NCBI GenBank assembly: GCA_963819975.1 | Contig: CAWFYE010000019.1 | Span: 1-64,000, forward strand | Direction of reading: 5' to 3' | DNA from: Palsa-1392 sp963819975 | Lineage (GTDB): Bacteria > Verrucomicrobiota > Verrucomicrobiia > Chthoniobacterales > UBA10450 | DNA length: 64,000 nucleotides | In this document: positions 25,151 to 33,596 of the stretch, piece by piece | How positions within the stretch are numbered: the stretch's first letter is position 1 | Layout: each line of letters begins with the position of its first letter | The notes under the pieces: generated by a model | What the model saw: the letters and a program-made list of their open reading frames with translations, nothing else | Databases searched by the model: none | What the model was told of the DNA's origin: nothing | Made by a program: the position numbers and the translations under genes

Positions 25151-25512
25151 GGAAATCAGGATAATGAGTTGGCAAACTGGGCTCTGACGAAATCGGACGC
25201 AACCGCGATTTTGCGCCGGATCATTTTTAAGGGTGGCGCGGAGTCGCGAGCGAAGGTTGCACGATGAAATCGCCCTTCCGGTCGGCGGACCGCTGCTGAA
25301 AGCCAAAAGGAGCAATCCGGCCCGGCAGAGGCCTCGAAAATATTTGGTCATGAAGTTATCCCGTAGACGCCGCCAAATGAAGAATTTGTCTGCGGCGGCG
25401 CCAAGGTCATTCCATTTGTCACGCACTCGTTACATTGACAACAAAAATACCGGGTGATAATTTCGCGCCAATTCGTGCGGGAAGAATTTGTTAGGGCCGC
25501 ACGAAGGAACCT
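25151..25512. other. Divergent intergenic region
   Basis: About 360 bases between the tricorn-like gene and the HNH gene. Frames crossing it have no domain character. It presumably carries promoters for both genes. A TTGACA at 25436-25441 with A/T-rich TAATTT at 25458 (16-base spacer) is the best promoter candidate for the HNH gene. Confidence 0.4.
25436..25463 (+). promoter_or_regulatory. Candidate sigma-70 promoter for the HNH gene
   Basis: A perfect -35 TTGACA at 25436 and a weak -10 TAATTT at 25458. The start codon proposed for the gene lies about 50 bases further on. Confidence 0.35.
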
Positions 25513-26130
25513 CTGCAAACGCCACTTGAAAATCAGGTTCTAGTCCTCAACCGCCTTTGGCAGGCGGTTAATATCTGCTCGGCGCGTCGTGCCTTCACCC
25601 TCCTTTATCAGGGGCACGCCCAGGTCGTGGCGGCCGACCAGCAGAATAATTTCGCGACGCACGATTTCGACAGTTGGCGCGACTTCTCGATCAGTGCGCC
25701 GGAAGCCGAGCATGAAATGGTCACCACCATTTCGTGGAAAATCCGGGTCCCGCGCGTCATCGTCCTCCTTCTGTTCGATCGACTTCCGAAGAAGGAAGTG
25801 AAATTTACCCGGCACAACGTTTTCGAGCGCGACGGCAACACCTGCCAGTATTGCGGGAAAGTTTTCGAGCGCCAGGAACTGAATCTGGATCATGTCCTGC
25901 CGCGCGACAAAGGCGGCCTAACGACCTGGGAAAACGTGGTCTGCTCCTGCATCCCGTGCAACACGCGGAAAGGTAACCGGCTCCCGCATCAGGCGCACAT
26001 GACGCTCATCCGCAAACCAAAGCGGCCGAAGTGGCGGCCGTTTCTCCACGTCACCTTTAGCAGCCAGCAGCACGAGAGCTGGCGACATTTCGTCGACCTC
26101 GCCTACTGGAACGTCGAGCTGAGCGACTAG
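25513..26130 (+). CDS. HNH endonuclease family protein, probable CTG start
   Basis: About 205 residues. The HNH centre is CQYCGKVFERQELNLDHVLP, followed by CSCIPCNTRKGNR, so a zinc-binding CXXC pair brackets the His-Asn-His active site. A conserved N-terminal block (VLVLNRLWQAVNICSARRAF, TLLYQGHAQVV) is in frame upstream of the first ATG (25627). No ATG, GTG or TTG lies between the upstream stop (25492) and this block, so CTG at 25513, with GAAGGAA just ahead, is the likely start. HNH proteins of this class are common in bacteria outside mobile elements and their target is unknown. The gene overlaps the nuoN stop by four bases. It carries an exact nonamer at 25916. Confidence 0.8.
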   Translation: MQTPLENQVLVLNRLWQAVNICSARRAFTLLYQGHAQVVAADQQNNFATHDFDSWRDFSISAPEAEHEMVTTISWKIRVPRVIVLLLFDRLPKKEVKFTRHNVFERDGNTCQYCGKVFERQELNLDHVLPRDKGGLTTWENVVCSCIPCNTRKGNRLPHQAHMTLIRKPKRPKWRPFLHVTFSSQQHESWRHFVDLAYWNVELSD

Positions 26131-27551
26131 CGCGCGAGCGCGTTCAAGATCGGCTGCGGATACACGCCGAGGACAAAAATCGCCGCGATCAGCAGCGTCA
26201 TCGCCAAACGTGAAAGCGGGCTAACCGAGATGGGCGCGGTGCCGGATGCCGGTTCGAGCCAGTACATCGCGCGCACCACTTTCAGATAGTAGTAAAACCC
26301 GCAGCCGACCGTGATCACACCGATCGCCACGAGCAGCATTTGGTGTTGCCGAATGGCCGCGTCAAAGATGAAAAATTTTCCCAGGAACCCGGCCGTGAAC
26401 GGCACGCCGGCGAGCGAGGCCATTCCGATCAACATCGCAAAAGCGAGAAAGGGCGAGCGCTTTGCGAGGCCCGCGTAATCCTCGATTTGATCGCCGCCCT
26501 GGTTCGCGACCACGATCAGCACCGCAAAGCAGAGCAGCGTCATGAGCAGGTAGGCGACGAGATAGTAGGCGACCGCCACGCCCGAAAAACTGGCGACGCC
26601 GATAAGCAGGTAGCCCGCATGCGCGATGCTCGAGTAGGCGAGCAGGCGCTTCAGATTCGATTGTGGGAGGGCGGCGAAATTTCCGTAGATCAAGGTCAGG
26701 ATCGCCACCACGACGAGCAGCCGGCCGATCTGCGGGAGGATCGAAAAAGGGGCGAGGACACGGAGCAGGACAACGAATCCGGCCGCTTTCGAGCCGACGG
26801 AAAGAAAAGCCGTCACCGGCGTCGGCGCGCCTTGATAAACATCCGGCACCCAGATCTGAAACGGCACTGCGGCGATCTTGAATCCGAGCGCGACGAGGAC
26901 GAGCGAGATGCCGAAAAGAATCGGAATCGGATCGACCTGTTGCGCCGCCAGCACTACGCCGATTCGCGCCAGGCTGGTCTCGCCGGTGACACCGAAAATC
27001 CACGTGATCCCGTAAACCAGGAAACCGGTCGAGAGCGCGCTTAGGATCAGGTACTTGACGCCCGCTTCGAGCGTCGCCGGATTGCGCCGCGTGAAACTCA
27101 CAAGCACGTAAAACGACATCGTGACCAGCTCGAGCGAGACGAAAATCATGACGAAGTCGATCGCCGACGCCATCCACATCAGGCCGACGCAGGTGAAAAT
27201 CGGAAGGATAAAAAATTCGCCCAAACCCGCGTGTGGATTAGCGCCCGGCACGCGCATCCGAATGGTCGGCGCGTAGTCGATCGCCATCACGAGAACGAGG
27301 ATTGTGGTGACGAGAGCGAAGCGTTTGAAGAAAATGGCGAGCGGATCAGCTGTGTAAAAACTCCAGAACCCGGTGGGAGCCGCGGCTGGCGACGGGGCAA
27401 GAAAGAAACTCGCCACCAGCACGACAACGAGTCCACCGATCCCGGCGAAGGCAAAGCCGCGACGATCGGTTTTGCCGGCAAACGACTCCGCGAGGAGGAG
27501 AAGCAATCCCCAGAGGAGCACGGCGATTTCAAGAGCGGGCGCGGGGATCAT
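26127..27551 (-). CDS. nuoN: NADH-quinone oxidoreductase subunit N
   Basis: A 474-residue proton-pumping subunit of complex I with about fourteen spans. It has the antiporter-like core (VTMSFYVLVSFTRRNPATLE, AVPFQIWVPDVYQGAPTPVT), with the Lys and Glu residues expected in proton channels. It is the last gene of the cluster, and its start overlaps the nuoM stop by four bases (ATGA), a sign of translational coupling. The protein belongs in the inner membrane, where complex I passes electrons from NADH to quinone. Confidence 0.95.
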   Translation of the reverse strand: MIPAPALEIAVLLWGLLLLLAESFAGKTDRRGFAFAGIGGLVVVLVASFFLAPSPAAAPTGFWSFYTADPLAIFFKRFALVTTILVLVMAIDYAPTIRMRVPGANPHAGLGEFFILPIFTCVGLMWMASAIDFVMIFVSLELVTMSFYVLVSFTRRNPATLEAGVKYLILSALSTGFLVYGITWIFGVTGETSLARIGVVLAAQQVDPIPILFGISLVLVALGFKIAAVPFQIWVPDVYQGAPTPVTAFLSVGSKAAGFVVLLRVLAPFSILPQIGRLLVVVAILTLIYGNFAALPQSNLKRLLAYSSIAHAGYLLIGVASFSGVAVAYYLVAYLLMTLLCFAVLIVVANQGGDQIEDYAGLAKRSPFLAFAMLIGMASLAGVPFTAGFLGKFFIFDAAIRQHQMLLVAIGVITVGCGFYYYLKVVRAMYWLEPASGTAPISVSPLSRLAMTLLIAAIFVLGVYPQPILNALAR

Positions 27552-29026
27552 CGGTTGGCGGCGACTGGCGCGGAAAAGGTCGGCTGCAGAAGCCGCAGGG
27601 CGGTGTTTGGGAAAAAGCCGACGATCATGGTCGCGGCGATCAGAAGCACAATCGGCAACCGGAGCGTGCGCGCGAGATCGGGGAAGGCATTCAAGTGGTC
27701 GTTAGGCGCGCCCATGAATATCGCCCGGTAGGCGCGCAGCATGTAGACTGCGGAGATCACCACGCCCCAGAGTGCGAGGACGTCTGCGATCTGGAACAGG
27801 TGAAAGCTCTGCCAGTCGGCTCCGACTCGAAAGGCTCCGAAGAAAACCATTATTTCGCCGGCAAAATTGGCGAAGCCCGGGAGCCCGATAGAAGCGAAGG
27901 TGGCGATCCCGAAAGCAAAGCCGGCAAAGGGCATCAGCTTGCCCAACCCGCCCAAATCGGAGAAGACAAGCGTGCCGGTGCGCCGCCGAATTTCACCCGC
28001 GAGCGCGAAGAGCAGTGCGATGGAAATGCCGTGGGCAAACATGAGCAGGGCCGCGCCGTTGAGGCCGATGACATTCGCGCTTGCGATCCCAAGGAAGATG
28101 TAGCCCATGTGCATGACACTCGAGTACCCGAGCATCCAATCGAGGCGCTTCTGCGCGATCGTGACGAGCCCGACGTAAATGATGTTGCCTAACAACAGCA
28201 CGATGAGCAGCGTCCGCCAATGTTGCGCGCCTTCCGGCAGCAAGGGCAGCGCGACGCGGAGCAATCCGTAGAGGCCGAATTTTTTCAGCACGCCGGCGTG
28301 CAACATCGCGGCCGGCGCCGGGGCGGAGGCATACGCTTCTGGCGCCCAGGTGTGAAATGGGAAAAGCGAAATCAGAACGCCGAAGCCAATCAGGAGGAGG
28401 AAGAAAATCTGGTTCTGCGCCTCGGGAGGAATGCCGCCGTTCGCCGCCACCACCTGGAGTGCGCGCAGGTCAAAGCTGCGCAATTCGGCTGGAACGCTGC
28501 GGTAGAGCAGGATCAAACCGAGGAGTAAAACGAAGCTGCCGAGTCCAAGGTAGATCGTGATTTTCCAGGCCGCCGCGGAGCGGTTGCCCGATCCCCAGAT
28601 GCCGATTAGCAGAAACGTCGGGATCAGCGCCAACTCGTGGAAGGCGTAGAAGAAGAAGAGGTCGAGCGACGCAAACGCGCCGATCGCGCCGCTCGCAACG
28701 AAAAGCAGACAGGCATAGAAAAGCCGCTCGGATTTCTCTATTGGCGGCGTGAACCAGATCGCACAGAGCAGAACGAGCGCGGCCAGGAAAAGCATGATCA
28801 GGCTGAGCCCGTCCGCGCCTAACAAGAACTGAAGCCGCCAGCTCTGGCTGATCGGAAACGCGGTTACGAATTGGAAGCCGCCGGGAGCCGGCTGGTAAAG
28901 GAAAAGCGCGAGCAGAGTCGCGACCGCGGTCGCAGCGGAACCAACGAGTGCCGTTACCCGGGCAGGTGAGCCGATCAAAATGAGTAGCGCCGTAATCAGC
29001 GGCGCGAAAACGATAAAGAGCAGCAT
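27548..29026 (-). CDS. nuoM: NADH-quinone oxidoreductase subunit M
   Basis: A 492-residue antiporter-like subunit of complex I. Conserved features are FYAFHELALIPTFLLIGIWG (with the key Glu), FLLLIGFGVLISLFPFHTWA and PEAYASAPAPAAMLHAGVLK (with the Lys). It forms one of the three proton channels beside nuoL and nuoN. It overlaps both neighbours by one to four bases. It holds an exact nonamer at 27699 and GCCTAACAA variants at 28187 and 28817. Confidence 0.95.
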   Translation of the reverse strand: MLLFIVFAPLITALLILIGSPARVTALVGSAATAVATLLALFLYQPAPGGFQFVTAFPISQSWRLQFLLGADGLSLIMLFLAALVLLCAIWFTPPIEKSERLFYACLLFVASGAIGAFASLDLFFFYAFHELALIPTFLLIGIWGSGNRSAAAWKITIYLGLGSFVLLLGLILLYRSVPAELRSFDLRALQVVAANGGIPPEAQNQIFFLLLIGFGVLISLFPFHTWAPEAYASAPAPAAMLHAGVLKKFGLYGLLRVALPLLPEGAQHWRTLLIVLLLGNIIYVGLVTIAQKRLDWMLGYSSVMHMGYIFLGIASANVIGLNGAALLMFAHGISIALLFALAGEIRRRTGTLVFSDLGGLGKLMPFAGFAFGIATFASIGLPGFANFAGEIMVFFGAFRVGADWQSFHLFQIADVLALWGVVISAVYMLRAYRAIFMGAPNDHLNAFPDLARTLRLPIVLLIAATMIVGFFPNTALRLLQPTFSAPVAANR

Positions 29027-30822
29027 CAGTGGAAAACGGTGAAGTAAATGAGTCCGATGATGCCGAGCCCGAAGAGAAATCCGTAAGCCTGGAGGTTGCC
29101 CACTTGCAGAAGGCGAAGGAGAAAACCGCTGCCCCAGGTGCCGCCGCTCAGCCCCCTAACGATTGCACCGTCCAAAATCCAGCGATCCACAAATGCCGTA
29201 ACCGATGCGAGCAACCCCTGCGTCCAACGAATCAGCCAGGCGTAGATCTCGTCGATGTAGAAGCGATTCTGGAAAAGCGGGATCTCGATCGGATCGTAGG
29301 TGCGTTTGCGATAAATCAGCGCCGCTCCGAGCCCGCCGATCAGGAGCGAACTCATGGCGACGATCGGGACAATCAGTGAATGCTCTGGGTCCTTAGGCAA
29401 AACCAGGAAGTGGCGCGCAAAAAATCCGTAGCCGCCGATCGCGGCCGGGATGGCGAGGACGAGGAGCGGAAGTGTCATCACGCCCGGCGATTCCGCGCCG
29501 TGCGCCGCGGGTTCGCTTCGGGGCGAACCGAAGAATGTCACCACCACCAGTCGCGTCATGTAAAATGCCGTCAGGAGCGCGGTGAATTCAGCGACTGCGA
29601 AAATCGGCAGGCTGCGTTGATAGGCGACGGCAACGATCGCGTCCTTACTGAAGAATCCGCTGAAGCCGGGAAAGCCAATCAGCGCCAGCGTCCCGACGAG
29701 GAAGGTGAGGAACGTGATCGGCATCCGCTTCGCCAGCCCGCCCATCCGCCAGATATCCTGCTCGTGGTGGACCATAAAGATGATCGAGCCGGCGCCAAGG
29801 AAGAGGAGCGCCTTGAAAGACGCGTGGGTGAAGAGATGGAACATCGCCGCATGACCGGAAGCGAGCCCGACAGCCATCACCATGTAGCCGAGCTGCGAGA
29901 GGGTGGAGTAGGCGAGGACGCGCTTGATGTCGTTCTGTTGCGTCGCCATAAGCCCGGCGAAGAGGGCGGTAATCGTCCCGATCCAGGCAATGACATGGAG
30001 CGCGCCTGAAGACGCATCGATCAGGAAACCGACCCGGACGAGCATGTAAACGCCCGCCGCCACCATCGTCGCGGCATGGATGAGAGCGGAAACCGGGGTC
30101 GGACCTTCCATTGCATCGGGCAACCAGACATGGAGTGGGAATTGCGCTGATTTCCCGACCGCCCCGCAAAAGACGAGAAGCGCCGCGACCGCGAGATAAG
30201 CTGGATGGCCGGTAAAATTCGACATCCCGGCGGCGATGTCGGCGAAAACAAGTGAACCAGTCGCGGACCAAACCATCAGAATGCCGAGCATGAAACCGAA
30301 GTCGCCGAGCCGATTCGTGATGAACGCTTTTTTCGCCGCCTCCGCCGCGCTCGGTCGCTCGAACCAATGCCCGATGAGCAAATAGGAGCTGAACCCGACC
30401 AACTCCCAAAAGATGAACATCATCACGAAATTGTTCGCGAGCACGATTCCGAGCATGGAGAACATGAAGAGCGAGAGTCCGGCAAAGTAGCGCGATTTGC
30501 CTTCGTCCGTGCCCATGTAGCCTAACGAGTAGATGTGGATGAGCGCGCCCACGCCCGTGACCATGAAAAGCATCGAGCGGCTAAGCGGATCGAGGGTCAG
30601 ACCGATTGGAACCGAGAAGGCCGGTCCCAGGTTGATCCATGAGAGAGAAACCGCGCCGGAGATTTGCTGGAAAAAGATAAGGCTGGCGCAGCCAAAACTC
30701 CCGAGCACCGCTCCGACCGAGATAAAGCCGCTCAGCGTCCGCAGCGATCGCGTCGCGCTCATGATGACGAGCGCGGAGACCAGCGGAAGGAGAAGCGTGA
30801 TCCAGGGCAGGAGTGAATTCAT
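29026..30822 (-). CDS. nuoL: NADH-quinone oxidoreductase subunit L
   Basis: A 598-residue distal antiporter-like subunit of complex I. The core contains FIFWELVGFSSYLLIGHWFE, SAQFPLHVWLPDAMEGPTPV and SALIHAATMVAAGVYMLVR, and a long lateral C-terminal helix region follows. Length fits the family. The start overlaps nothing, as 99 bases separate it from nuoK. An exact nonamer (30520) encodes Ser-Leu-Gly in YSLGYMG. Confidence 0.95.
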   Translation of the reverse strand: MNSLLPWITLLLPLVSALVIMSATRSLRTLSGFISVGAVLGSFGCASLIFFQQISGAVSLSWINLGPAFSVPIGLTLDPLSRSMLFMVTGVGALIHIYSLGYMGTDEGKSRYFAGLSLFMFSMLGIVLANNFVMMFIFWELVGFSSYLLIGHWFERPSAAEAAKKAFITNRLGDFGFMLGILMVWSATGSLVFADIAAGMSNFTGHPAYLAVAALLVFCGAVGKSAQFPLHVWLPDAMEGPTPVSALIHAATMVAAGVYMLVRVGFLIDASSGALHVIAWIGTITALFAGLMATQQNDIKRVLAYSTLSQLGYMVMAVGLASGHAAMFHLFTHASFKALLFLGAGSIIFMVHHEQDIWRMGGLAKRMPITFLTFLVGTLALIGFPGFSGFFSKDAIVAVAYQRSLPIFAVAEFTALLTAFYMTRLVVVTFFGSPRSEPAAHGAESPGVMTLPLLVLAIPAAIGGYGFFARHFLVLPKDPEHSLIVPIVAMSSLLIGGLGAALIYRKRTYDPIEIPLFQNRFYIDEIYAWLIRWTQGLLASVTAFVDRWILDGAIVRGLSGGTWGSGFLLRLLQVGNLQAYGFLFGLGIIGLIYFTVFH

Positions 30823-30921
30823 CGCGCCGTCCTCCGATTAGCGCATGGCAAGGCGATTCTGCGACTGCCGCCTGGGTAGCGCTCTCGACCCGAAGTTTTG
30901 CTGCGACGCGCGGTAATCATT

Positions 30922-31242
30922 CTAAAATTTCAAGCTGCTGATGTCTTCCACGTGCGTCGTGCGCCGCGCCCGGTAGAGCGCGACGATGATCGCGAGACCG
31001 ACCGCAACCTCGGCTGCGGCCACGGTGATGATGAAGAAAACGAAAACCTGTCCGTGGTAATTTGGCAGGCCGGCGGCGTCGACCCGGAAGCGGGAAAAGG
31101 CGACGAGCGAGAGATTGGCCGCGTTCAGCATCAGCTCGAGCGACATGAAAATGATGATGATGTTTCGCCGCAGCAATACGCCGGCAAAGCCGAGTGTGAA
31201 GAGCAGCCCGCTCACGAAAAGGTAATCGCCGAGCGTAACCAT
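30922..31242 (-). CDS. nuoK: NADH-quinone oxidoreductase subunit K
   Basis: A 106-residue, three-span membrane subunit of complex I. The conserved glutamates of the proton path lie in IIFMSLELMLNAANLSLVAF and in FFIITVAAAEVAVGLAIIVA. It starts two bases after the nuoJ stop, which is usual for the operon. No unusual feature. Confidence 0.95.
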   Translation of the reverse strand: MVTLGDYLFVSGLLFTLGFAGVLLRRNIIIIFMSLELMLNAANLSLVAFSRFRVDAAGLPNYHGQVFVFFIITVAAAEVAVGLAIIVALYRARRTTHVEDISSLKF

Positions 31243-31244
31243 CG

Positions 31245-31748
31245 TCAGCGCAGCTCCCGTTTGCTCAGCACGATCACGCCGATGGTCGCGACGAGGATGA
31301 GCACGCCGATAATTTGAAACGGCAGATTGTAATTTCCGAAAAGAAGCAGGCCGACACTTTGAACGTCGTCGTGCGGAGCGACCGGAAGAGCAGCGAAGGG
31401 CAGCTTCGCCTGTCGCAAATGTCCGATCACGAGATAAAGCTGACCGAAAAATATGACCGCCACGGCTGCACCGCCGGCGAAGGCGACAAAGTTGATTTTG
31501 CGTCGTTCTTCCGCCCGCAGATCGAGCAGCATGATGATGAAAAGGAAGAGCACCATGACCGCGCCGGCGTAAACCAACACCTGGATAATGCCGATAAAGA
31601 ACGCATCGAGCGACATGAAGAGCGCAGCCAGCCCGAGAAAGGAAACAACCAGACTGAGCGCGCTCGCCACCGGGTTGCGGTTAATGATGACAGCCGCGCC
31701 GAAAATCAGCATCAAGGCAGAAGCGGCCCAAAAAAAGAACGGTGACAC
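31245..31748 (-). CDS. nuoJ: NADH-quinone oxidoreductase subunit J
   Basis: A 167-residue, five-span membrane subunit of complex I. The pi-bulge helix (FFIGIIQVLVYAGAVMVLFL) with its conserved Tyr and Gly-Ala is clear, followed by FIIMLLDL. It lies 13 bases downstream of nuoI. Confidence 0.95.
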   Translation of the reverse strand: MSPFFFWAASALMLIFGAAVIINRNPVASALSLVVSFLGLAALFMSLDAFFIGIIQVLVYAGAVMVLFLFIIMLLDLRAEERRKINFVAFAGGAAVAVIFFGQLYLVIGHLRQAKLPFAALPVAPHDDVQSVGLLLFGNYNLPFQIIGVLILVATIGVIVLSKRELR

Positions 31749-31761
31749 TAGGGTAGGCTCC

Positions 31762-32298
31762 TCACTTCTTGTCGTTCCATTTCAAAACCAAGCCGTGCAT
31801 GACGCCGCCAATCTCGATCAGCTTCTCTTTGTTGTGCACCATCTGTGCGCGGGTGTAGCCGGTGATTGCGTAATCTTTGCGCAGAAAAATCGCCTGTTCC
31901 GGGCAAACCTCCTCGCACATCCCGCAGTAGATGCAGCGGATCATGTCGATGTCGAATTCCTCGGGATATTTTTCGACCTTGGCGAAGCGATCGCCTAACG
32001 GAATCTCGCCCGGCACGATCTTGATCGCGCGCGGCGGGCAGATGAATTCGCAGAGCTGACAGGCGACGCAGCGGACGCGATCCTTTTCGTCCTTCACCAG
32101 AGCCGGCGCACCCCGGTAATGGTCCGGCAGGTGGCTGTCCCATTTCTGCTCAGGGTATTGCATCGTCACCTTGGTGCGGCCGGTGAGCATGTTCTTGAGG
32201 TGGCGGAACGTGATTACCATGCCGCTGACAATCGCGGGCAGGTAGACCTTCTCCGACCAGCTCAGATTTGGACGTCGAACGGTAATGGCCATGGTCAC
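31762..32298 (-). CDS. nuoI: NADH-quinone oxidoreductase subunit I (two 4Fe-4S)
   Basis: A 178-residue peripheral-arm subunit carrying iron-sulfur clusters N6a and N6b. The two binding motifs are CVACQLCEFICPPRAIKI and CIYCGMCEEVCPEQAIFL, each with the four cysteines in CX2CX2CX3CP spacing. It joins the peripheral arm to the membrane arm next to nuoH. It is separated from nuoH by an unusual 142-base spacer that carries an inverted repeat (32313-32427). A GCCTAACGG variant lies at 31993. Confidence 0.95.
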   Translation of the reverse strand: MTMAITVRRPNLSWSEKVYLPAIVSGMVITFRHLKNMLTGRTKVTMQYPEQKWDSHLPDHYRGAPALVKDEKDRVRCVACQLCEFICPPRAIKIVPGEIPLGDRFAKVEKYPEEFDIDMIRCIYCGMCEEVCPEQAIFLRKDYAITGYTRAQMVHNKEKLIEIGGVMHGLVLKWNDKK

Positions 32299-32312
32299 TT
32301 TGTGGCTAAGGA

Positions 32313-32427
32313 AATCAGGAAAGCAGGAAAGGACTGGGAAAAGGGGAGACTAAAAAACGTCCTGCCGGGCCTCGTGCGTTCGACGTCGCCGAATCGAAGC
32401 CGATTCCACATTCCTGCGTTTCTGATT
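32313..32427. repeat. Imperfect 17-bp inverted repeat in the nuoH-nuoI spacer
   Basis: The left arm (AATCAGGAAAGCAGGAA from 32313) and the complement of the right arm (32411-32427) agree at 15 of 17 positions and enclose about 80 bases with no gene. The left arm extended to 32330 matches the inner part of the inverted repeats at 35328 and 35767 exactly for 18 bases. It looks like an empty or non-autonomous relative of the element that carries the GxxExxY gene. Confidence 0.7.
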
Positions 32428-32440
32428 GCCAGAGAAATCC

Positions 32441-33550
32441 TCATTTCGGCATGTAAGCCACGATGATGGCGGCGATGAAAATGTTGACGAGTGCGATCTC
32501 GAAAAAGAAAACCCAACCGAGTCGCATAAGTTGATCGTAACGGAAACGCGGCAAGGTCCAGCGGACCCAGATAAAGACGAGAAGGAGGGCCGAAACTTTG
32601 CCGAAGAAGACGAAGATGTTGAAGAGGCCGCCGAGCACGCCGCGCCAACCGCCTAACGAGCCGTCGATCAGGAGCCAGTGGAAGCCGTGAGCGTGATTCC
32701 ACCACGGGACGGGCAGGTGCCAGCCGCCGAGAAAGAGGGTCACGATGATGGCCGAGCCGGTAATCATGGCGGCGTATTCGCCGAGGAAAAAGAGGGCGAA
32801 CTTCATCGAGCCGTATTCGGTGTGATAGCCGCCGACGAGTTCCGTCTCGGCCTCGGGCAGATCGAAGGGGAGACGATTGGTTTCGGCGAAAATCGCAATC
32901 GTGAAGACGACAAACGAAATCAACATCGGGATGGTGAGAAGCCATTTCCAGCCATCGGTCCAGTGGCCGATGAAGGGTGCGATCATCCAGCCGTTTTCGA
33001 TCTGGTAGCGGACGATGCTGGTCAGGCGGAGCTGGCCGACGAGGAGGAAAATCGGGATGACGGCCAGCCCTAACGACAACTCGTAGGAGATCATCTGCGA
33101 GGTAGAACGGACCCCGCCGAGGAAAGGATATTTGGAATTCGATGACCAACCGGCGATGACAATCCCGTAGACGCCTAACGACGCGATGGCGAAGACGTAG
33201 AGCACGCCGACGTTGATGTCGGCAATCACCATCGGGACGCCGAAAAGCGTGCTCCCGAAGGGCACGACCGCGATCGTCATGATGGCGGGCACCATCGCGA
33301 GACAGGGGGCGATCCAGTAATAGAATTTATTGACGCTGGCCGGGGTGAAATCCTCTTTCAGGATGAATTTCATCGCGTCCGCGATCGGCTGGAATAACCC
33401 GGCGGGTCCAACCCGATTCGGCCCGAGCCGGTCCTGGATGAGCGCACTGACACGCCGCTCCGCGTAAACAGTGTACGAGACCATCGGGAGGATGATGAGA
33501 AAAACGATCCCGAGGATTTTCAGCAGCGAGGTGAGAATGAGGAACGTCAT
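32441..33550 (-). CDS. nuoH: NADH-quinone oxidoreductase subunit H
   Basis: A 369-residue, eight-span subunit that forms the quinone chamber of complex I. Conserved parts are RVSALIQDRLGPNRVGPAGL, PIADAMKFILKEDFTPA, SYELSLGLAVIPIFLL, and the acidic loop AETNRLPFDLPEAETELVGG that couples quinone chemistry to pumping. It carries exact nonamers at 32651 and 33173, each over Ser-Leu-Gly codons, and a CCCTAACGA at 33068. Confidence 0.95.
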   Translation of the reverse strand: MTFLILTSLLKILGIVFLIILPMVSYTVYAERRVSALIQDRLGPNRVGPAGLFQPIADAMKFILKEDFTPASVNKFYYWIAPCLAMVPAIMTIAVVPFGSTLFGVPMVIADINVGVLYVFAIASLGVYGIVIAGWSSNSKYPFLGGVRSTSQMISYELSLGLAVIPIFLLVGQLRLTSIVRYQIENGWMIAPFIGHWTDGWKWLLTIPMLISFVVFTIAIFAETNRLPFDLPEAETELVGGYHTEYGSMKFALFFLGEYAAMITGSAIIVTLFLGGWHLPVPWWNHAHGFHWLLIDGSLGGWRGVLGGLFNIFVFFGKVSALLLVFIWVRWTLPRFRYDQLMRLGWVFFFEIALVNIFIAAIIVAYMPK

Positions 33551-33596
33551 GTCAGTTCGCGCCTCCCCGGAGCTGTCGCCACGATCCTTGGGCTAC

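Noticed and set aside
26340..27044. Plus-strand frame of 234 codons opposite nuoN
   Set aside because: Charged, repetitive antisense product of a hydrophobic gene; nuoN is secure.
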